39,451 nt of DNA from Clostridia bacterium (GCA_017395065.1 JAFPWH010000066.1:1-39451), one strand, 5' to 3'; shown: positions 6,644-15,471, numbered from the stretch's first letter. The notes: generated from the letters alone by a model not told the origin. Program-made: numbers and translations.

Positions 6644-7600
6644 TCAGATGCCGTGCGCAACGTCTGCGACCCAGCGGATGCGCTCGGGGTTCAGCTCGTT
6701 GTGGATGCTGCAGTCCGCGCCGAGAATGAAGCCGGTCTTGCCGCCCTTGGCGATGAGGGCGCGCGCCTCCTGCCCGACCTCCTCTTTGGTGCCGGTGTAG
6801 AGCAGCGTGCCGGGCCGGTTGTCGAAGCCGCCCCATACCGTGCAGCCGAAGTGCTTCTTCGCCTCGTCTATGTCCATGATGTCCATGTAGCGCGACCAGC
6901 TGACCACGGGGGCCTTGTAGTCCGCCCAGACGGAGAGGCGGTTGGGGATCTGCTCCCAGGCGCAGAAGTGGATCGCGTTCATGGCGCTCAGGGTATTTGC
7001 GTAATCCAGGACCTTTTTGTCGCTCGGCCGTACCCAGGCGGCGTATTCGTCGGCGGTAAAGCGGTCGATCTCGCCGTTTTGCACGCTGTAGAAGATGCCG
7101 TCGACGCCGGCTTCGCAGATCAGGCCCCTGACGAGCAGTTTTACGTCTTCGGCGATCACGTCGCAGGCGTGCTTCATCGCGTCCGGGTTTTCACGGATCA
7201 GGCGCATCATCGCGGGGTAGCCCACCTTGAGCCTGAGATACGAAAGGGGCGCGAAGACGAGCTGCAGCGTGACGCAATCCGGCCCCAGCGCGCCAACGAC
7301 GATCTTCGCGCGCTCGATCTGTTCGCGGATGTAGCTGTGACCTGCGCCGAGGGGCTGCAGCTTGTACAGTTCGTCCGCGCTCTTGATGGTCTCAAGCTCG
7401 GGCGAGGGCCAGGGGAAGTACTTGTCGCCGGAAAGCTTCATGAAATCGACGTCCGTCTGCTTCCAGGCGTTTACCTGAAAGGCCGCAAATTCCTTGTCGT
7501 CGGCCCAGTATTTTTGCGGGACGTGCTGCCACATGCACACGGGCACGTGGTCTACGCTTTTTCCCTGAAATGCCGCGGTAACGCGTTCTCGCTTGGTCAT
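6644..7600 (-). CDS. Uroporphyrinogen-decarboxylase-family protein (corrinoid methyltransferase-like)
   Basis: 318 residues. The start MTKRERVTAAFQGKSVDHVPV is typical of the URO-D/MtaA superfamily. Residues H211-x-C213 (in AIHFCAW) and C297 (GADCS) reproduce the H-x-C-Xn-C zinc pattern of MtaA-like methylcobalamin:thiol methyltransferases, so a role in methyl transfer fits better than heme synthesis. No heme genes and no corrinoid protein lie nearby. The gene sits 35 bases after the sialidase-like gene and 45 before the aldo/keto reductase, inside the glycan directon. The substrate is unknown; related genes often accompany sugar operons. Confidence 0.8.
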   Translation of the reverse strand: MTKRERVTAAFQGKSVDHVPVCMWQHVPQKYWADDKEFAAFQVNAWKQTDVDFMKLSGDKYFPWPSPELETIKSADELYKLQPLGAGHSYIREQIERAKIVVGALGPDCVTLQLVFAPLSYLRLKVGYPAMMRLIRENPDAMKHACDVIAEDVKLLVRGLICEAGVDGIFYSVQNGEIDRFTADEYAAWVRPSDKKVLDYANTLSAMNAIHFCAWEQIPNRLSVWADYKAPVVSWSRYMDIMDIDEAKKHFGCTVWGGFDNRPGTLLYTGTKEEVGQEARALIAKGGKTGFILGADCSIHNELNPERIRWVADVAHGI

Positions 7601-7635
7601 GATCTGCCTCCTTCGCTTGTTTGAATATCGTATGT

Positions 7636-8763
7636 TTACGCTTCGCCGTTCAGCTCGGCGTTCGTGAGCTTGAGGACGCGCGAGACGTTGAGCACGCGCC
7701 CGCTGCCCTCGTCGCAGTAGTACGTCACCAGACAGCCGTCAATGGTATCGATCATCGCGGGATAGCAGTAGCTGTCGCAGGGGTCGTTTTCGAGCATTCT
7801 GCAATTCGCGCTGAACGCTTTGAACGCTCTGAAATTGAAATCCTTCGCCCGGCAAACGAACGAAGCGCCGCCATCACGGGATACGGCCATCATCAGCGGC
7901 GTGCGCGCGGGCGAGCCCCAGGGCGTCTGCGGACCGCCGGCGGGGTTGTGCGTGCGGGGGTTGAAGACAGCGAGCACCCTTTCGCCCGCGCGGCATATGC
8001 GCATGGGGGCGTCCGGCGAGGGGAACAGGAGCGCGGGCTCCGGGGTCGACCAGCTCTTGCCGCCGTCGGTCGACACGGACTGGTACTGAAAGCCGTAGGC
8101 CGTGCGCATATGGCAAAACAGCGTCCCGTCGTCCATTTCCAGAAGGCCCGGCTCCTGCAGGCCCGTTTTGTCTCCGTACGGGGAGGCTATTGGGCTCATA
8201 TCTTCCTTCCAGGTGCGCCCGCAGTCGTCCGAGCACACGAAGCGCACGACGCCCGGGTCGAGGTCGTATTTGTGCACGGTGTTTCCGCAGTCGGAAAACG
8301 GCGTGATGATGCGCCCGGCTTTGGTGACGATCGAGGCCGCGTTCGTGCCCGCGAAGTAGCTGAAGCGGTCGATGCAGTCCGTGTAGGGGCTCCAGCTCAG
8401 GCCCTCGTCTTCGGAATGCCGAAACGCGGGCTGGCAGGCGATGATGCCGCCCGGCCGGTCCACTTTTCTTAAGTAGCACACGCCCAGGTTTCCGTCCGGC
8501 AGGCGGAGCATCGAGACAGCCATGTTGTTGCGGCAGTCGGTATCGTCGTTGAACAGCTCCCTTTCCTCGCTCCAGCTTTCGCCTTCGTCGGAGGAAAGGA
8601 TGCACACGATCCTCGAATAGTCGTGGTCCGAGCCGCCTCCAACGTAGCGCGTGAAGGCGAGCATGATCGTACCGTCCTTTAATCTGATAAAGCTGCCCTC
8701 TCCCTTTCTGGGGTTTTCGGGCGAGGTCTCGAGCGTCTTTACGAGCCGGCCGAGTTTTTTCAT
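7636..8763 (-). CDS. Sialidase-like (BNR/Asp-box) six-blade propeller protein
   Basis: 375 residues with no signal peptide. Five Asp-box motifs (S-x-D-x-G-x-[TS]-[WF]) are visible: SSDEGESW, SEDEGLSW, SDDCGRTW, STDGGKSW and SRDGGASF. This is the hallmark of the sialidase/neuraminidase propeller fold (BNR_2 type). An N-terminal FIRLKDGTIMLAFTRY replaces the classical FRIP motif but keeps an Arg. Exo-alpha-sialidase activity is possible but not proven; other glycosidases and lyases share the fold. It lies between the GH125 mannosidase (46 bases upstream) and the URO-D-like gene. Cytoplasmic location would require import of its substrate. Confidence 0.82.
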   Translation of the reverse strand: MKKLGRLVKTLETSPENPRKGEGSFIRLKDGTIMLAFTRYVGGGSDHDYSRIVCILSSDEGESWSEERELFNDDTDCRNNMAVSMLRLPDGNLGVCYLRKVDRPGGIIACQPAFRHSEDEGLSWSPYTDCIDRFSYFAGTNAASIVTKAGRIITPFSDCGNTVHKYDLDPGVVRFVCSDDCGRTWKEDMSPIASPYGDKTGLQEPGLLEMDDGTLFCHMRTAYGFQYQSVSTDGGKSWSTPEPALLFPSPDAPMRICRAGERVLAVFNPRTHNPAGGPQTPWGSPARTPLMMAVSRDGGASFVCRAKDFNFRAFKAFSANCRMLENDPCDSYCYPAMIDTIDGCLVTYYCDEGSGRVLNVSRVLKLTNAELNGEA

Positions 8764-8809
8764 GGCGCTTTTTCCTTTCCTGGTCGGTTGTGCTTTCGGT
8801 AAAAAAGGC

Positions 8810-10090
8810 TTACGCGAGGTAAGAAGCTGCCTTCTCCACGAACTCGCTGAAGATGGAATTGGCCCAGGCGAACCACTCGCGCGTGAAGCGGGAGGGATCG
8901 TCCTTGTGCACGCCCTCGTGCATGAGGCAGGTGCCCGCGTCGATGTTTTCGAGGGTGTTCAGAAGCCTTACGATCTCGCCTTCGTCCTTCGAGCTCAGCC
9001 CTTGTACGCACAGGGAGATCGGCCAGATGTAGTCCTCGGGGGTGTGCGGGCTGCCGATGCCGCATGCGCACTTGCCCTCGTAGTAGTAGGGATTTGCCTT
9101 GCTCAGGATCATCCTGCGCGTGTTCAGATAGATTTCGTCCTCCGCGTCCACGCAGCCGAGATAGGGCAGGCTGAGCAGGCTCGGCACGTTGGCGTCGTCC
9201 ATAAAGAGCCGATTGCCCAGGCCGTCGACCTCGTAGGCGTATACGTCGCCAAAGGCGTCGTCGTGCACGACGGCGAAACGCTTGAGGCCGTCCAGGATCT
9301 CGCTTCTGAGCTTTTCCGCCCGAAGCGCGGTCTCTTCGTCGTTCATGAGCGTCCGTGCGATCTCGCTGATCTGTTCAAGGCTCTTTGCGGCAAAGAAGTT
9401 GGACGGCACGAGATAGCCGTATCTGCAGGCGTCGTCGCTGGGCCGAAAGCCGCTCCAGGTCATGCCGGTATAGCCCACGGGATTGCCCTTTCCCGCGCAG
9501 GGCAGCGTGTCGGAGGGGCGGCAGTCGCTGCGGTTGAAGAAGTAGGCGCTTTTTTCCGGGTGATTTTGCTCCGTCTCCCAGGTGGAAAGGATGGTCTGAA
9601 AGGCCTTGCGCGCTTCGCCGTCCAGCCAGGAGATGTCGCCCGTCTGCTTCCAGAAGGCGTGGCACAGGCGGATGGGGTAGCACAGGGAGTCGATCTCGTA
9701 CTTGCGCTCCCAGATCCAGGGCTTCTGCTCCCTTGTCCAGTTCGTGTCGTCGTCGCGGTAGCGCTTGCCGTTCGGCTCGCGGTTGAAGGCGTTGGCGTAG
9801 GGGTCGAGGTTTACGTAGAACAGCTGCCGGCGCAAAAGCCCGGAGACGGCCTGCTTCACCTCGGGGAAGCTGTTTGCGTAGGGCAGGTAGCGATACACCT
9901 GCGCGGAGGAATCCCTGAGCCACATCGCGGGAATGTCGCCCGTGATCAGGAAAACGGTGCCCTCCGCGCGCTGAAGCGTGGTGTCCCAGGTGCTGGCAAA
10001 GCACTTGCGGTACATTTTTGAAAGCTTCGTCCGGCCGAGAGAGTCCAGTTTTTCGCACAGCGGCCGCGTCGCTTCGTCGATCCAGTTCAT
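8810..10090 (-). CDS. GH125 exo-alpha-1,6-mannosidase
   Basis: 426 residues, the normal length for GH125 (formerly DUF1237). Family signatures include TGDIPAMWLRDSSAQVYRYLPY near residue 50, DPYANAFN near 96, YTGMTWSGFRPSDDAC (208-222) with the predicted acid Asp220, and LMHEGVHKDDPSRFTREWF with the predicted base Glu392. GH125 enzymes are metal-independent inverting hydrolases that cut non-reducing alpha-1,6-mannose, as in N-glycan cores. There is no signal peptide, so it acts in the cytoplasm on imported oligosaccharides. It starts 28 bases after the RmlD-like gene. Confidence 0.95.
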   Translation of the reverse strand: MNWIDEATRPLCEKLDSLGRTKLSKMYRKCFASTWDTTLQRAEGTVFLITGDIPAMWLRDSSAQVYRYLPYANSFPEVKQAVSGLLRRQLFYVNLDPYANAFNREPNGKRYRDDDTNWTREQKPWIWERKYEIDSLCYPIRLCHAFWKQTGDISWLDGEARKAFQTILSTWETEQNHPEKSAYFFNRSDCRPSDTLPCAGKGNPVGYTGMTWSGFRPSDDACRYGYLVPSNFFAAKSLEQISEIARTLMNDEETALRAEKLRSEILDGLKRFAVVHDDAFGDVYAYEVDGLGNRLFMDDANVPSLLSLPYLGCVDAEDEIYLNTRRMILSKANPYYYEGKCACGIGSPHTPEDYIWPISLCVQGLSSKDEGEIVRLLNTLENIDAGTCLMHEGVHKDDPSRFTREWFAWANSIFSEFVEKAASYLA

Positions 10091-10118
10091 AGTTCCTTCT
10101 CCTTTATCCGTAAATCGT

Positions 10119-10922
10119 TCATCGGTCCTTCAGGGCGTAATCGCTTATGCAGAGCCTGAGCTCGTCGACGGTGCTGAGAAAAGAAATGCCGTTTCTTTTC
10201 AGCTTTGCGGTATCCATCCAGAGATTGCGCCGCGGGCCGGCGTCGCTGAGCGTAATGCTCAAGTTGAGCTCGTTTGCCAGCCACTTCGCCGTTTCCAGCA
10301 TGCTCAGCTCGTTTTCGCTGCCGTAATTGTATACGCCGCCCGGCAGTTCGGCAGCCTTTGCGATCAGCCCTGCCACCTCGCGCACATAGGTGACCGAGCG
10401 CATTTCCGTGGACGAAAAGGACAGAGACGGGCTCCTGAGCATGTTCATCAAAAAGTTTCCGCGGTTTTTGACGCCGTAAATCGGCATGTCGTACATCCAC
10501 GCGGCGCGCAAAAGCACCGAGGCGGGATTTGCGTCCAGCGTCCTTTGCTCCATTTCGAGCTTCTCGCGGGCGTAGAGGTTTTCGGGCGCGGCTTCGTCCT
10601 CGGTGTAGGGGCCTTCGCCCTTGCAGCCGCCGTAGACCTGATCGCTGCTGAACAGCACGGCCTTGACGCCCGTGCGGGCGAGCCAGAGTGGCAAAAGCAC
10701 GTTTGCGCGGTAGGAGCCCTCGGGGTCCTTCGCGCAGGCGCCGATGTCCGATACAGCCGCCGTGTGGATGATGAGATCGGGCTGCACCTCGTCCACGAGG
10801 CGCTTTACGCCGTCTTCGTCGACATTTCTCAGCGACGGCGCGGGCACGGCGCACTTCAGCGCGTCCATGACGCGCGCGCCCACGAAGCCCTTCGGGCCGG
10901 TCACGAGTGTTTTCGTTCGCAT
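10119..10922 (-). CDS. RmlD-like NAD(P)-dependent sugar nucleotide reductase/epimerase
   Basis: 267 residues. The nucleotide-binding loop GPKGFVG lies at residues 9-15 (TGxxGxxG type), an SSDQVYGG segment follows, and YAREK is the catalytic YxxxK. The overall pattern (IIHTAAVSDIGACAKDP; VTYVREVAGLIAKA; YNYGSENELSMLE) matches RmlD/dTDP-4-dehydrorhamnose reductase relatives in the extended SDR superfamily. The substrate is unassigned; isolated RmlD homologues also serve as general sugar reductases. It is 71 bases after sigH, the largest gap in this series. That gap holds a weak GGCG/CGCC hairpin and a TTTTTT run that might partly terminate sigH transcripts. Confidence 0.85.
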   Translation of the reverse strand: MRTKTLVTGPKGFVGARVMDALKCAVPAPSLRNVDEDGVKRLVDEVQPDLIIHTAAVSDIGACAKDPEGSYRANVLLPLWLARTGVKAVLFSSDQVYGGCKGEGPYTEDEAAPENLYAREKLEMEQRTLDANPASVLLRAAWMYDMPIYGVKNRGNFLMNMLRSPSLSFSSTEMRSVTYVREVAGLIAKAAELPGGVYNYGSENELSMLETAKWLANELNLSITLSDAGPRRNLWMDTAKLKRNGISFLSTVDELRLCISDYALKDR

Positions 10923-10993
10923 TCACCGCCTTTTTTCGCGTTCAAAAAAGACAGCTTTGCGCGGAAGCCGGCGTACTCGCCGCTCTAAGCGCA

Positions 10994-11608
10994 TTACTGC
11001 CTCGTGCTCAGATATTTCAAAAGCTTTCGCTTGACCCGCTGCAGCGCGTTGTCGACGGCCTTCACGTGGTGGCCGGACTGCGCGCTGATCTCCTGATAGC
11101 TCTTGCCCTCGATGTAGCCGCTCAGCGCGTCCATCTCAAGGGGCGTGAGGAGGTGGTTTAAGCTTTCCTTGATGTCGCTGAAATCCTCGGAGGAGATCAT
11201 CAGCGATTCCGGGCTGGTCAGGTTTGTCTCCCGTATCACTTCGACGAGGGTGCGGTTGCTGTCCTCGTTGTAGGCAGGCTTGTCCAGTGAAATGTAATTG
11301 TTCAGAGGGATGTGCTTTTGCCGCGTGGCGGTCTTGATCGCGGTGATGATCTGGCGGGTCACGCAGATCTCCGCGAACACCGCGAAGGCGGTCTGCCTTT
11401 CGCTCTTGTAGTCGCGTATGGCCTTGTACAGGCCGATCATGCCCTCCTGCACGATGTCCTCGTGATCCGCGCCGACCAGAAAATAGCTGCGCGCACGGGA
11501 GCGCACGAGGTTTTTGTAGGTTTCGAGTATGTAGTCCATGGCTTCGCTGTCGCCGGACTGCGCCATTTGCACGATCTGCTCGTCGCTTAAGTTCTTTGAC
11601 TCAAACAA
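10994..11608 (-). CDS. sigH: RNA polymerase sporulation sigma factor SigH (Spo0H)
   Basis: 204 residues. Region 2 is very close to known SigH: ARSYFLVGADHEDIVQEG, then MIGLYKAIRDYKSE, then CVTRQIITAIKTATRQKHIP. Region 4 ends with a TPLEMDALSGYIEGKSYQEI helix-turn-helix and an RVKRKLLKYL end. SigH directs transition-phase and early sporulation genes. The start is a TTG codon with AAAGGA upstream. It follows rlmB by 22 bases, as in many Clostridia, although the usual intervening yacP-type gene is absent. The neighbours on both sides of the mrnC-rlmB-sigH block are sugar enzymes, which is unusual. Confidence 0.95.
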   Translation of the reverse strand: MFESKNLSDEQIVQMAQSGDSEAMDYILETYKNLVRSRARSYFLVGADHEDIVQEGMIGLYKAIRDYKSERQTAFAVFAEICVTRQIITAIKTATRQKHIPLNNYISLDKPAYNEDSNRTLVEVIRETNLTSPESLMISSEDFSDIKESLNHLLTPLEMDALSGYIEGKSYQEISAQSGHHVKAVDNALQRVKRKLLKYLSTRQ

Positions 11609-11630
11609 AGCGTATGGTTCCTTTCCTGAT

Positions 11631-12515
11631 TTATCGCTTCAGCGACGCCTGAAACAGTATGATCCCCGCGGCGACGGAGGCGTTTAAGGAATTGATGTGC
11701 CCCCGCATCGGAATGGATACGATCTTGTCGCACTTTTCCAGCACGAGGCGCGTTATTCCGTCGCCCTCCGCGCCGATGACGATGCCCAGCGGGCCGCTCA
11801 GGTCGGCTTCGTACACGTTTTCGCCGTCCATGTCCGCGCCGTAGATCCAGACGCCCCTTTGACGCAGCTCGTCGATCGTGCGGCTCAGATTGCTCACGCG
11901 GGCGACCTTCATGTATTCCGCCGCGCCCGCCGCCGCCTTCACACAGGCGGGATTGAGGCCGGCCGAGCGCCTCTCCGGTATGATGACGCCGTGCGCGCCC
12001 GCGCATTCGGCGCTGCGGATGATGGCGCCCAGATTGTGCGGGTCGGTGATGCCGTCCAAAAGGATGATAAAGGGCGCTTCGCCCCTGCTTTCGGCATTTT
12101 CGAAGATGTCGTCGACGCTGGAATACTCCGCGCTCGACACGTACGCCAGCAGCCCCTGATGGTTTGGATACACGCTGTCCAGGCGGTTCTTTTCGACCTC
12201 CTGCACCACCACGCCCTTGTCTCTGGCAAGGCGCACGATCTCGCGGGCTGCGGAGGATAAGTCGCCCTTCATCACCAGCAGCTTTTCCATCGGGCGGTCG
12301 TTTTTGAGCGCCTCGCGGATCGGGTTGCGGCCCACGAGCAGGTTTTCCGGCAGTTCCGGCGCTTCGCCGCGGACGGGCGATGCGGCGCCCGATACGGCCT
12401 GCGCGCGCTTTTTCGGGTCTTTATAGTTTCTTTGGCCGGTGCCCGTCCAATCGTTCAGCCTTTTGCCGGAATGATTGCCGTGATAGGGCATGGACGGCTT
12501 GTCGTCGTAGGGCAT
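11631..12515 (-). CDS. rlmB: 23S rRNA (guanosine-2'-O-)-methyltransferase RlmB (TrmH/SpoU family)
   Basis: 294 residues. A low-complexity N-terminal extension (about 1-58) precedes the L30e-like substrate domain (LLVGRNPIREALK onward) and the SPOUT knot: motif 1 LLDGITDPHNLGAIIRSAE, then VIGAEGDGITRLV, then IPMRGHINSLNASVAAGI. It methylates the ribose of G2251 (E. coli numbering) in the peptidyl transferase loop of 23S rRNA. Its ATG overlaps the TAA of mrnC by one base (TAATG), with GGAGG ten bases upstream inside mrnC, so the two are translationally coupled. Confidence 0.95.
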   Translation of the reverse strand: MPYDDKPSMPYHGNHSGKRLNDWTGTGQRNYKDPKKRAQAVSGAASPVRGEAPELPENLLVGRNPIREALKNDRPMEKLLVMKGDLSSAAREIVRLARDKGVVVQEVEKNRLDSVYPNHQGLLAYVSSAEYSSVDDIFENAESRGEAPFIILLDGITDPHNLGAIIRSAECAGAHGVIIPERRSAGLNPACVKAAAGAAEYMKVARVSNLSRTIDELRQRGVWIYGADMDGENVYEADLSGPLGIVIGAEGDGITRLVLEKCDKIVSIPMRGHINSLNASVAAGIILFQASLKR

Positions 12516-12922
12516 TACAGCGTTCCCTCCATCTCGGTGGCCAGTTTCAATAGTTCGTTCAGCCTCTCCCTTTGTCCCGTGAGGTACAGATACCCCAGCA
12601 CCGCCTCCAGCGCGGTCGCCTTGCGGTAATCCAGGGGGTCGGCGTTTTTGGTGGGCGTCTGGCGCGCGTTTTCGGCGCGGCGCGCGATGGCGGCCTCTTC
12701 ATCGCTCAGAAGCGGGCGCAGCTTTTCCAGACTCTTTGCCTGCGCGCCGGCGTTTACGACGGCGCTTGCGCTTTTGCTGAGCGCGTTCACCTTGCCCGCG
12801 GCCTTAAGCACCAGGCGCGAGCGCACGAACAGGTCGTACACGCTGTCGCCCACGAACGCGAGCTCCAGCGAACCCGGCTTTTGCCCGTGGGGAAAGGCGG
12901 CCAGGTCCATTTCCCTGGACAT
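12515..12922 (-). CDS. mrnC: Mini-ribonuclease III (23S rRNA maturation)
   Basis: 135 residues: a lone RNase III catalytic domain without the dsRNA-binding domain, as in MrnC of Firmicutes. LAFVGDSVYDLFVRSRL carries the catalytic acidic signature, and YRKATALEAVLGYLYLTGQ is the second acidic cluster. MrnC trims the ends of the 23S rRNA precursor. The start (MSREMD) shares one base with the stop of rhaB (TGATG) and its stop shares one base with rlmB. The longer upstream frame in this register is the shadow of rhaB. The usual cysS neighbour is missing. Confidence 0.92.
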   Translation of the reverse strand: MSREMDLAAFPHGQKPGSLELAFVGDSVYDLFVRSRLVLKAAGKVNALSKSASAVVNAGAQAKSLEKLRPLLSDEEAAIARRAENARQTPTKNADPLDYRKATALEAVLGYLYLTGQRERLNELLKLATEMEGTL

Positions 12923-14445
12923 CAGCCGATCAGCCCCAGCAGCGTTTTGTAATCGTCGTCCCAGCGCGCGTTCAGCGCGGGATCGAAGGTGTATTCCTTG
13001 TCGCCGAAGGACGTGCGCACGATCTGGCGAAGCTCCCACAGGTCCTTCACGTCCCCCAGCCCCATCGCCTGCACCAGCAGGTTTCCGATCACCGTGCCCT
13101 CGCCCGCGCCGATGCGCACGGGGCGCTTGATGGCCTGCGCGGTGTAACGGTTGAGCAGCTCGTTTTTGCCGCCGCCGCCCACGATGTACAGCACGTCGAT
13201 CGGCTTTTTGATGATGTCCTCGATGCATTCGATCGCCCAGCGGTACTTGAGCGCCAGCGAGCGGTAGACGATGTCCGCGACCTGTCCGACTTTCTGCGCG
13301 GGCGATATGCTGCCGCCGTGCTTTTCCACGTAGGAAACGATGCGGTCGGCCATGCCGTCCGGCGCGAAGAACAGGTCGTCGTCCACGTCGATGATGTCCC
13401 GGGTGGGGGAGGGGAGCGCCTCGACCTCGTTTACGATGTCGGCAAAGGACAGCTTTTCGAGGCCGCGTTTTTCCCTTTCGAGGTTGAATTGCTTGCGGCA
13501 CTCCTGTATGATCCAAAGACCCATGATGTTTTTGAGCATGCGCGTGGTGCCGTTGAGCCCGCCCTCGTTGGTGAAGTTCGACTTCATGACCTCGGGCGTG
13601 CACACGGGCGTCAGCGTCTCCACGCCCATCAGCGACCAGGTGCCGCTGGAAATGTAGGCGAAGCTCTCTCCCTCGCGGGCGGGCACGGCGGCCACGGCGG
13701 AGGCGGTGTCGTGCGAGGCCACGGCGATGACGGGGATGTCGTAGTCAAGGCGGGGGCAGAGGTCGCGCCTGAGGAAGCCGCGCACGGTCCCCGGCTGCTC
13801 GAGCGGCGCAAACAGCTTTTCGTCTATGCCGAAGGCGTCCAGCACGGGCTTTGCCCAGGAGCGGGTGTTCGGGTCGATCAGCTGGCTGGTGGAGGCGATC
13901 GTGTACTCGGTGCCGGCCTTTCCGGTCAGGTACCAGGCGAACAGATCGGGCATGAACAGAAGCGTGTTTTCGCTCTTTAAATACTTGCTCTCCTCCGGGT
14001 CCTTGCGCATCGCGATCAGCTGATACAGCGTATTGAACTGCATGAACGCAAGGCCGGTGTTTTTGAATATCTCCTGCTTGGAGAGGGTCTCGAACGCCTC
14101 CTCCATCAATCCGTTCGTGCGCTCGTCGCGGTAGGAGACGGGGCGGTAGACGAGCTTGCCTTCGGCGTCTATGATGCCGAAATCGACGCCCCAGGTGTCG
14201 ATGCCGATCGAATCGATGTGCACGCCCCTGTCTGCAACGATGTTGAGCGCGGTCTTCATTTCGTCAAATAAGCGCTCGATCTCCCACTCCAGATGCTTTT
14301 CGCCGCGCACCGCCTCGTTGGGGAAGCGGTAGATCTCTTCGATCTCGAGCCTGCGCTCGCATTCGGTGTTCAGCCTTCCCAAAATCGCCCTGCCGCTGGA
14401 GGCCCCGAAATCGAAGCCCAGATAGCAGCGAGTATTCTGCGCCAT
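12922..14445 (-). CDS. rhaB: Rhamnulokinase
   Basis: 507 residues, FGGY-kinase fold. The N-terminal phosphate loop region LGFDFGASSGRAILGRL, IDTWGVDFGIID, the SHDTASAVAAVPA segment and the C-terminal VLYIVGGGGKNELLNRYTAQA with IGAGEGTVIGNLL are characteristic of RhaB. It phosphorylates L-rhamnulose to L-rhamnulose 1-phosphate with ATP in the cytoplasm. The isomerase (rhaA) and aldolase (rhaD) genes are not in this window, so either they lie elsewhere or the true substrate is a related ketose. It is directly coupled to mrnC by a one-base overlap. Confidence 0.93.
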   Translation of the reverse strand: MAQNTRCYLGFDFGASSGRAILGRLNTECERRLEIEEIYRFPNEAVRGEKHLEWEIERLFDEMKTALNIVADRGVHIDSIGIDTWGVDFGIIDAEGKLVYRPVSYRDERTNGLMEEAFETLSKQEIFKNTGLAFMQFNTLYQLIAMRKDPEESKYLKSENTLLFMPDLFAWYLTGKAGTEYTIASTSQLIDPNTRSWAKPVLDAFGIDEKLFAPLEQPGTVRGFLRRDLCPRLDYDIPVIAVASHDTASAVAAVPAREGESFAYISSGTWSLMGVETLTPVCTPEVMKSNFTNEGGLNGTTRMLKNIMGLWIIQECRKQFNLEREKRGLEKLSFADIVNEVEALPSPTRDIIDVDDDLFFAPDGMADRIVSYVEKHGGSISPAQKVGQVADIVYRSLALKYRWAIECIEDIIKKPIDVLYIVGGGGKNELLNRYTAQAIKRPVRIGAGEGTVIGNLLVQAMGLGDVKDLWELRQIVRTSFGDKEYTFDPALNARWDDDYKTLLGLIG

Positions 14446-14472
14446 ATGCTCACCCTCCGTGTTTTTAGTGTG

Positions 14473-15471
14473 TCATCTTGCGTCGTTCAGCGCTTTGAGC
14501 AGCGTCTTGGTTTCGTCGCTGCCGTGCTCCCAGTACATGATGCCCATGAGGCCTGCCCGCTTCAGGTATTCGCATTTGGCCTTCAGGGAAGCGGGATCGT
14601 CGTAGCTGATGAGGCTGGAGCCGTTAAAGAGGTAGGGGGCCTGCGCCTCCCCGTCCCAGTAGCGGGTAAAGCCGTCCTTGTCGATATACTTTTCGACCAG
14701 CGTGTGGTAGTTCGGCCCGTATTGGCCTACGGTTTCGGCCTTCTGGAAAAGGCCGTTGTTCACGTTGGGCACGCCGTCCCACCTTCTGGAATAGAACGCC
14801 GCGCCTATGATCACTTTTTCCTTCGGCACGCCCGCAGCAATGAACATCTCGGTCACGCTCTTCGTGTCGAAGCCCTTAGGGCCGTCTTTTGAGGCAAAGG
14901 GCGCGGTGTGGTGGCCGGATTCGCGGCAAAAGCCGCTGCGCATGTCGTAGGTCATCAGCTGTACGTAGTCGCAGATTTCGGCGACCTTGTCCATTTCCGT
15001 GTCGCGCACAAAGTAGCTTCCCGCGCCCGCGGCGATGGAGACGATCTTCTCCTTGCCCAGCGCCTGCCTTAGCTCCCAAAGAAGGCCCGTGAAGTTTTGC
15101 CTGTCCGAGGGGTCGGCGTCGATGCCCGCCGAATCGTTGCAGGGATATTCCCAGTCGATGTCGATGCCGTCGATATCGTTTTTGAAGCAGAAATCGGCGC
15201 AGCTTTCGGCGAAGGCCTTCTGCCCCGCCTTCGTGCGGCTCATCAGCGAAAAGCCGCCCGCGCCCCAGCCGCCGACGGACAGAACGATTTTGATGCCCGG
15301 ATGCCAGGCACGGATGGGATCGAGCGCCTTGAGGTATTCTTTAGAGCGGTATTCGAGCAAACCGTCCTTGCCCACGTGGCCGAAGGCGACGTTTACGCCG
15401 TCCAGCATCAGCGCGTCCTCGCGGGTGATCTTTTTGAGGTTCTCGTTGCAGGCGTAAGCTAAGATCTTCAT
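14473..15471 (-). CDS. GH18 glycoside hydrolase (chitinase/endo-beta-N-acetylglucosaminidase type)
   Basis: 332 residues. The SxGG motif is LSVGGWG (65-71), and the catalytic DxxDxDxE is DGIDIDWEYP with Asp104, Asp106 and the acid Glu108. MTYDM and the closing GIMYWEHGSD strand are also typical. It acts on beta-1,4-GlcNAc linkages by substrate-assisted catalysis. No signal peptide or carbohydrate-binding module is seen, so it works inside the cell, perhaps on chitobiose-containing glycans delivered by a transporter. It follows the nitrilase-GDPD gene by 40 bases and precedes rhaB by 27. Confidence 0.93.
   Translation of the reverse strand: MKILAYACNENLKKITREDALMLDGVNVAFGHVGKDGLLEYRSKEYLKALDPIRAWHPGIKIVLSVGGWGAGGFSLMSRTKAGQKAFAESCADFCFKNDIDGIDIDWEYPCNDSAGIDADPSDRQNFTGLLWELRQALGKEKIVSIAAGAGSYFVRDTEMDKVAEICDYVQLMTYDMRSGFCRESGHHTAPFASKDGPKGFDTKSVTEMFIAAGVPKEKVIIGAAFYSRRWDGVPNVNNGLFQKAETVGQYGPNYHTLVEKYIDKDGFTRYWDGEAQAPYLFNGSSLISYDDPASLKAKCEYLKRAGLMGIMYWEHGSDETKTLLKALNDAR

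Noticed and set aside
6269-7624. A 451-codon plus-strand frame opposite the aldo/keto reductase and URO-D genes
   Set aside because: It is a GC-rich antisense shadow: Val/Ala/Arg/Gly/His-heavy composition, no motif, and it spans two well-supported minus-strand genes and their gap.
8651-10021. A 456-codon plus-strand frame opposite the GH125 gene
   Set aside because: It is the complement of a gene with complete GH125 motifs; the translation has shadow composition and no family resemblance.
12515-13603. A 362-residue minus-strand frame that contains MrnC as its C-terminal part
   Set aside because: The first ~225 residues are a frame-shifted shadow of rhaB; the real mrnC starts at 12922, where its ATG overlaps the rhaB stop.
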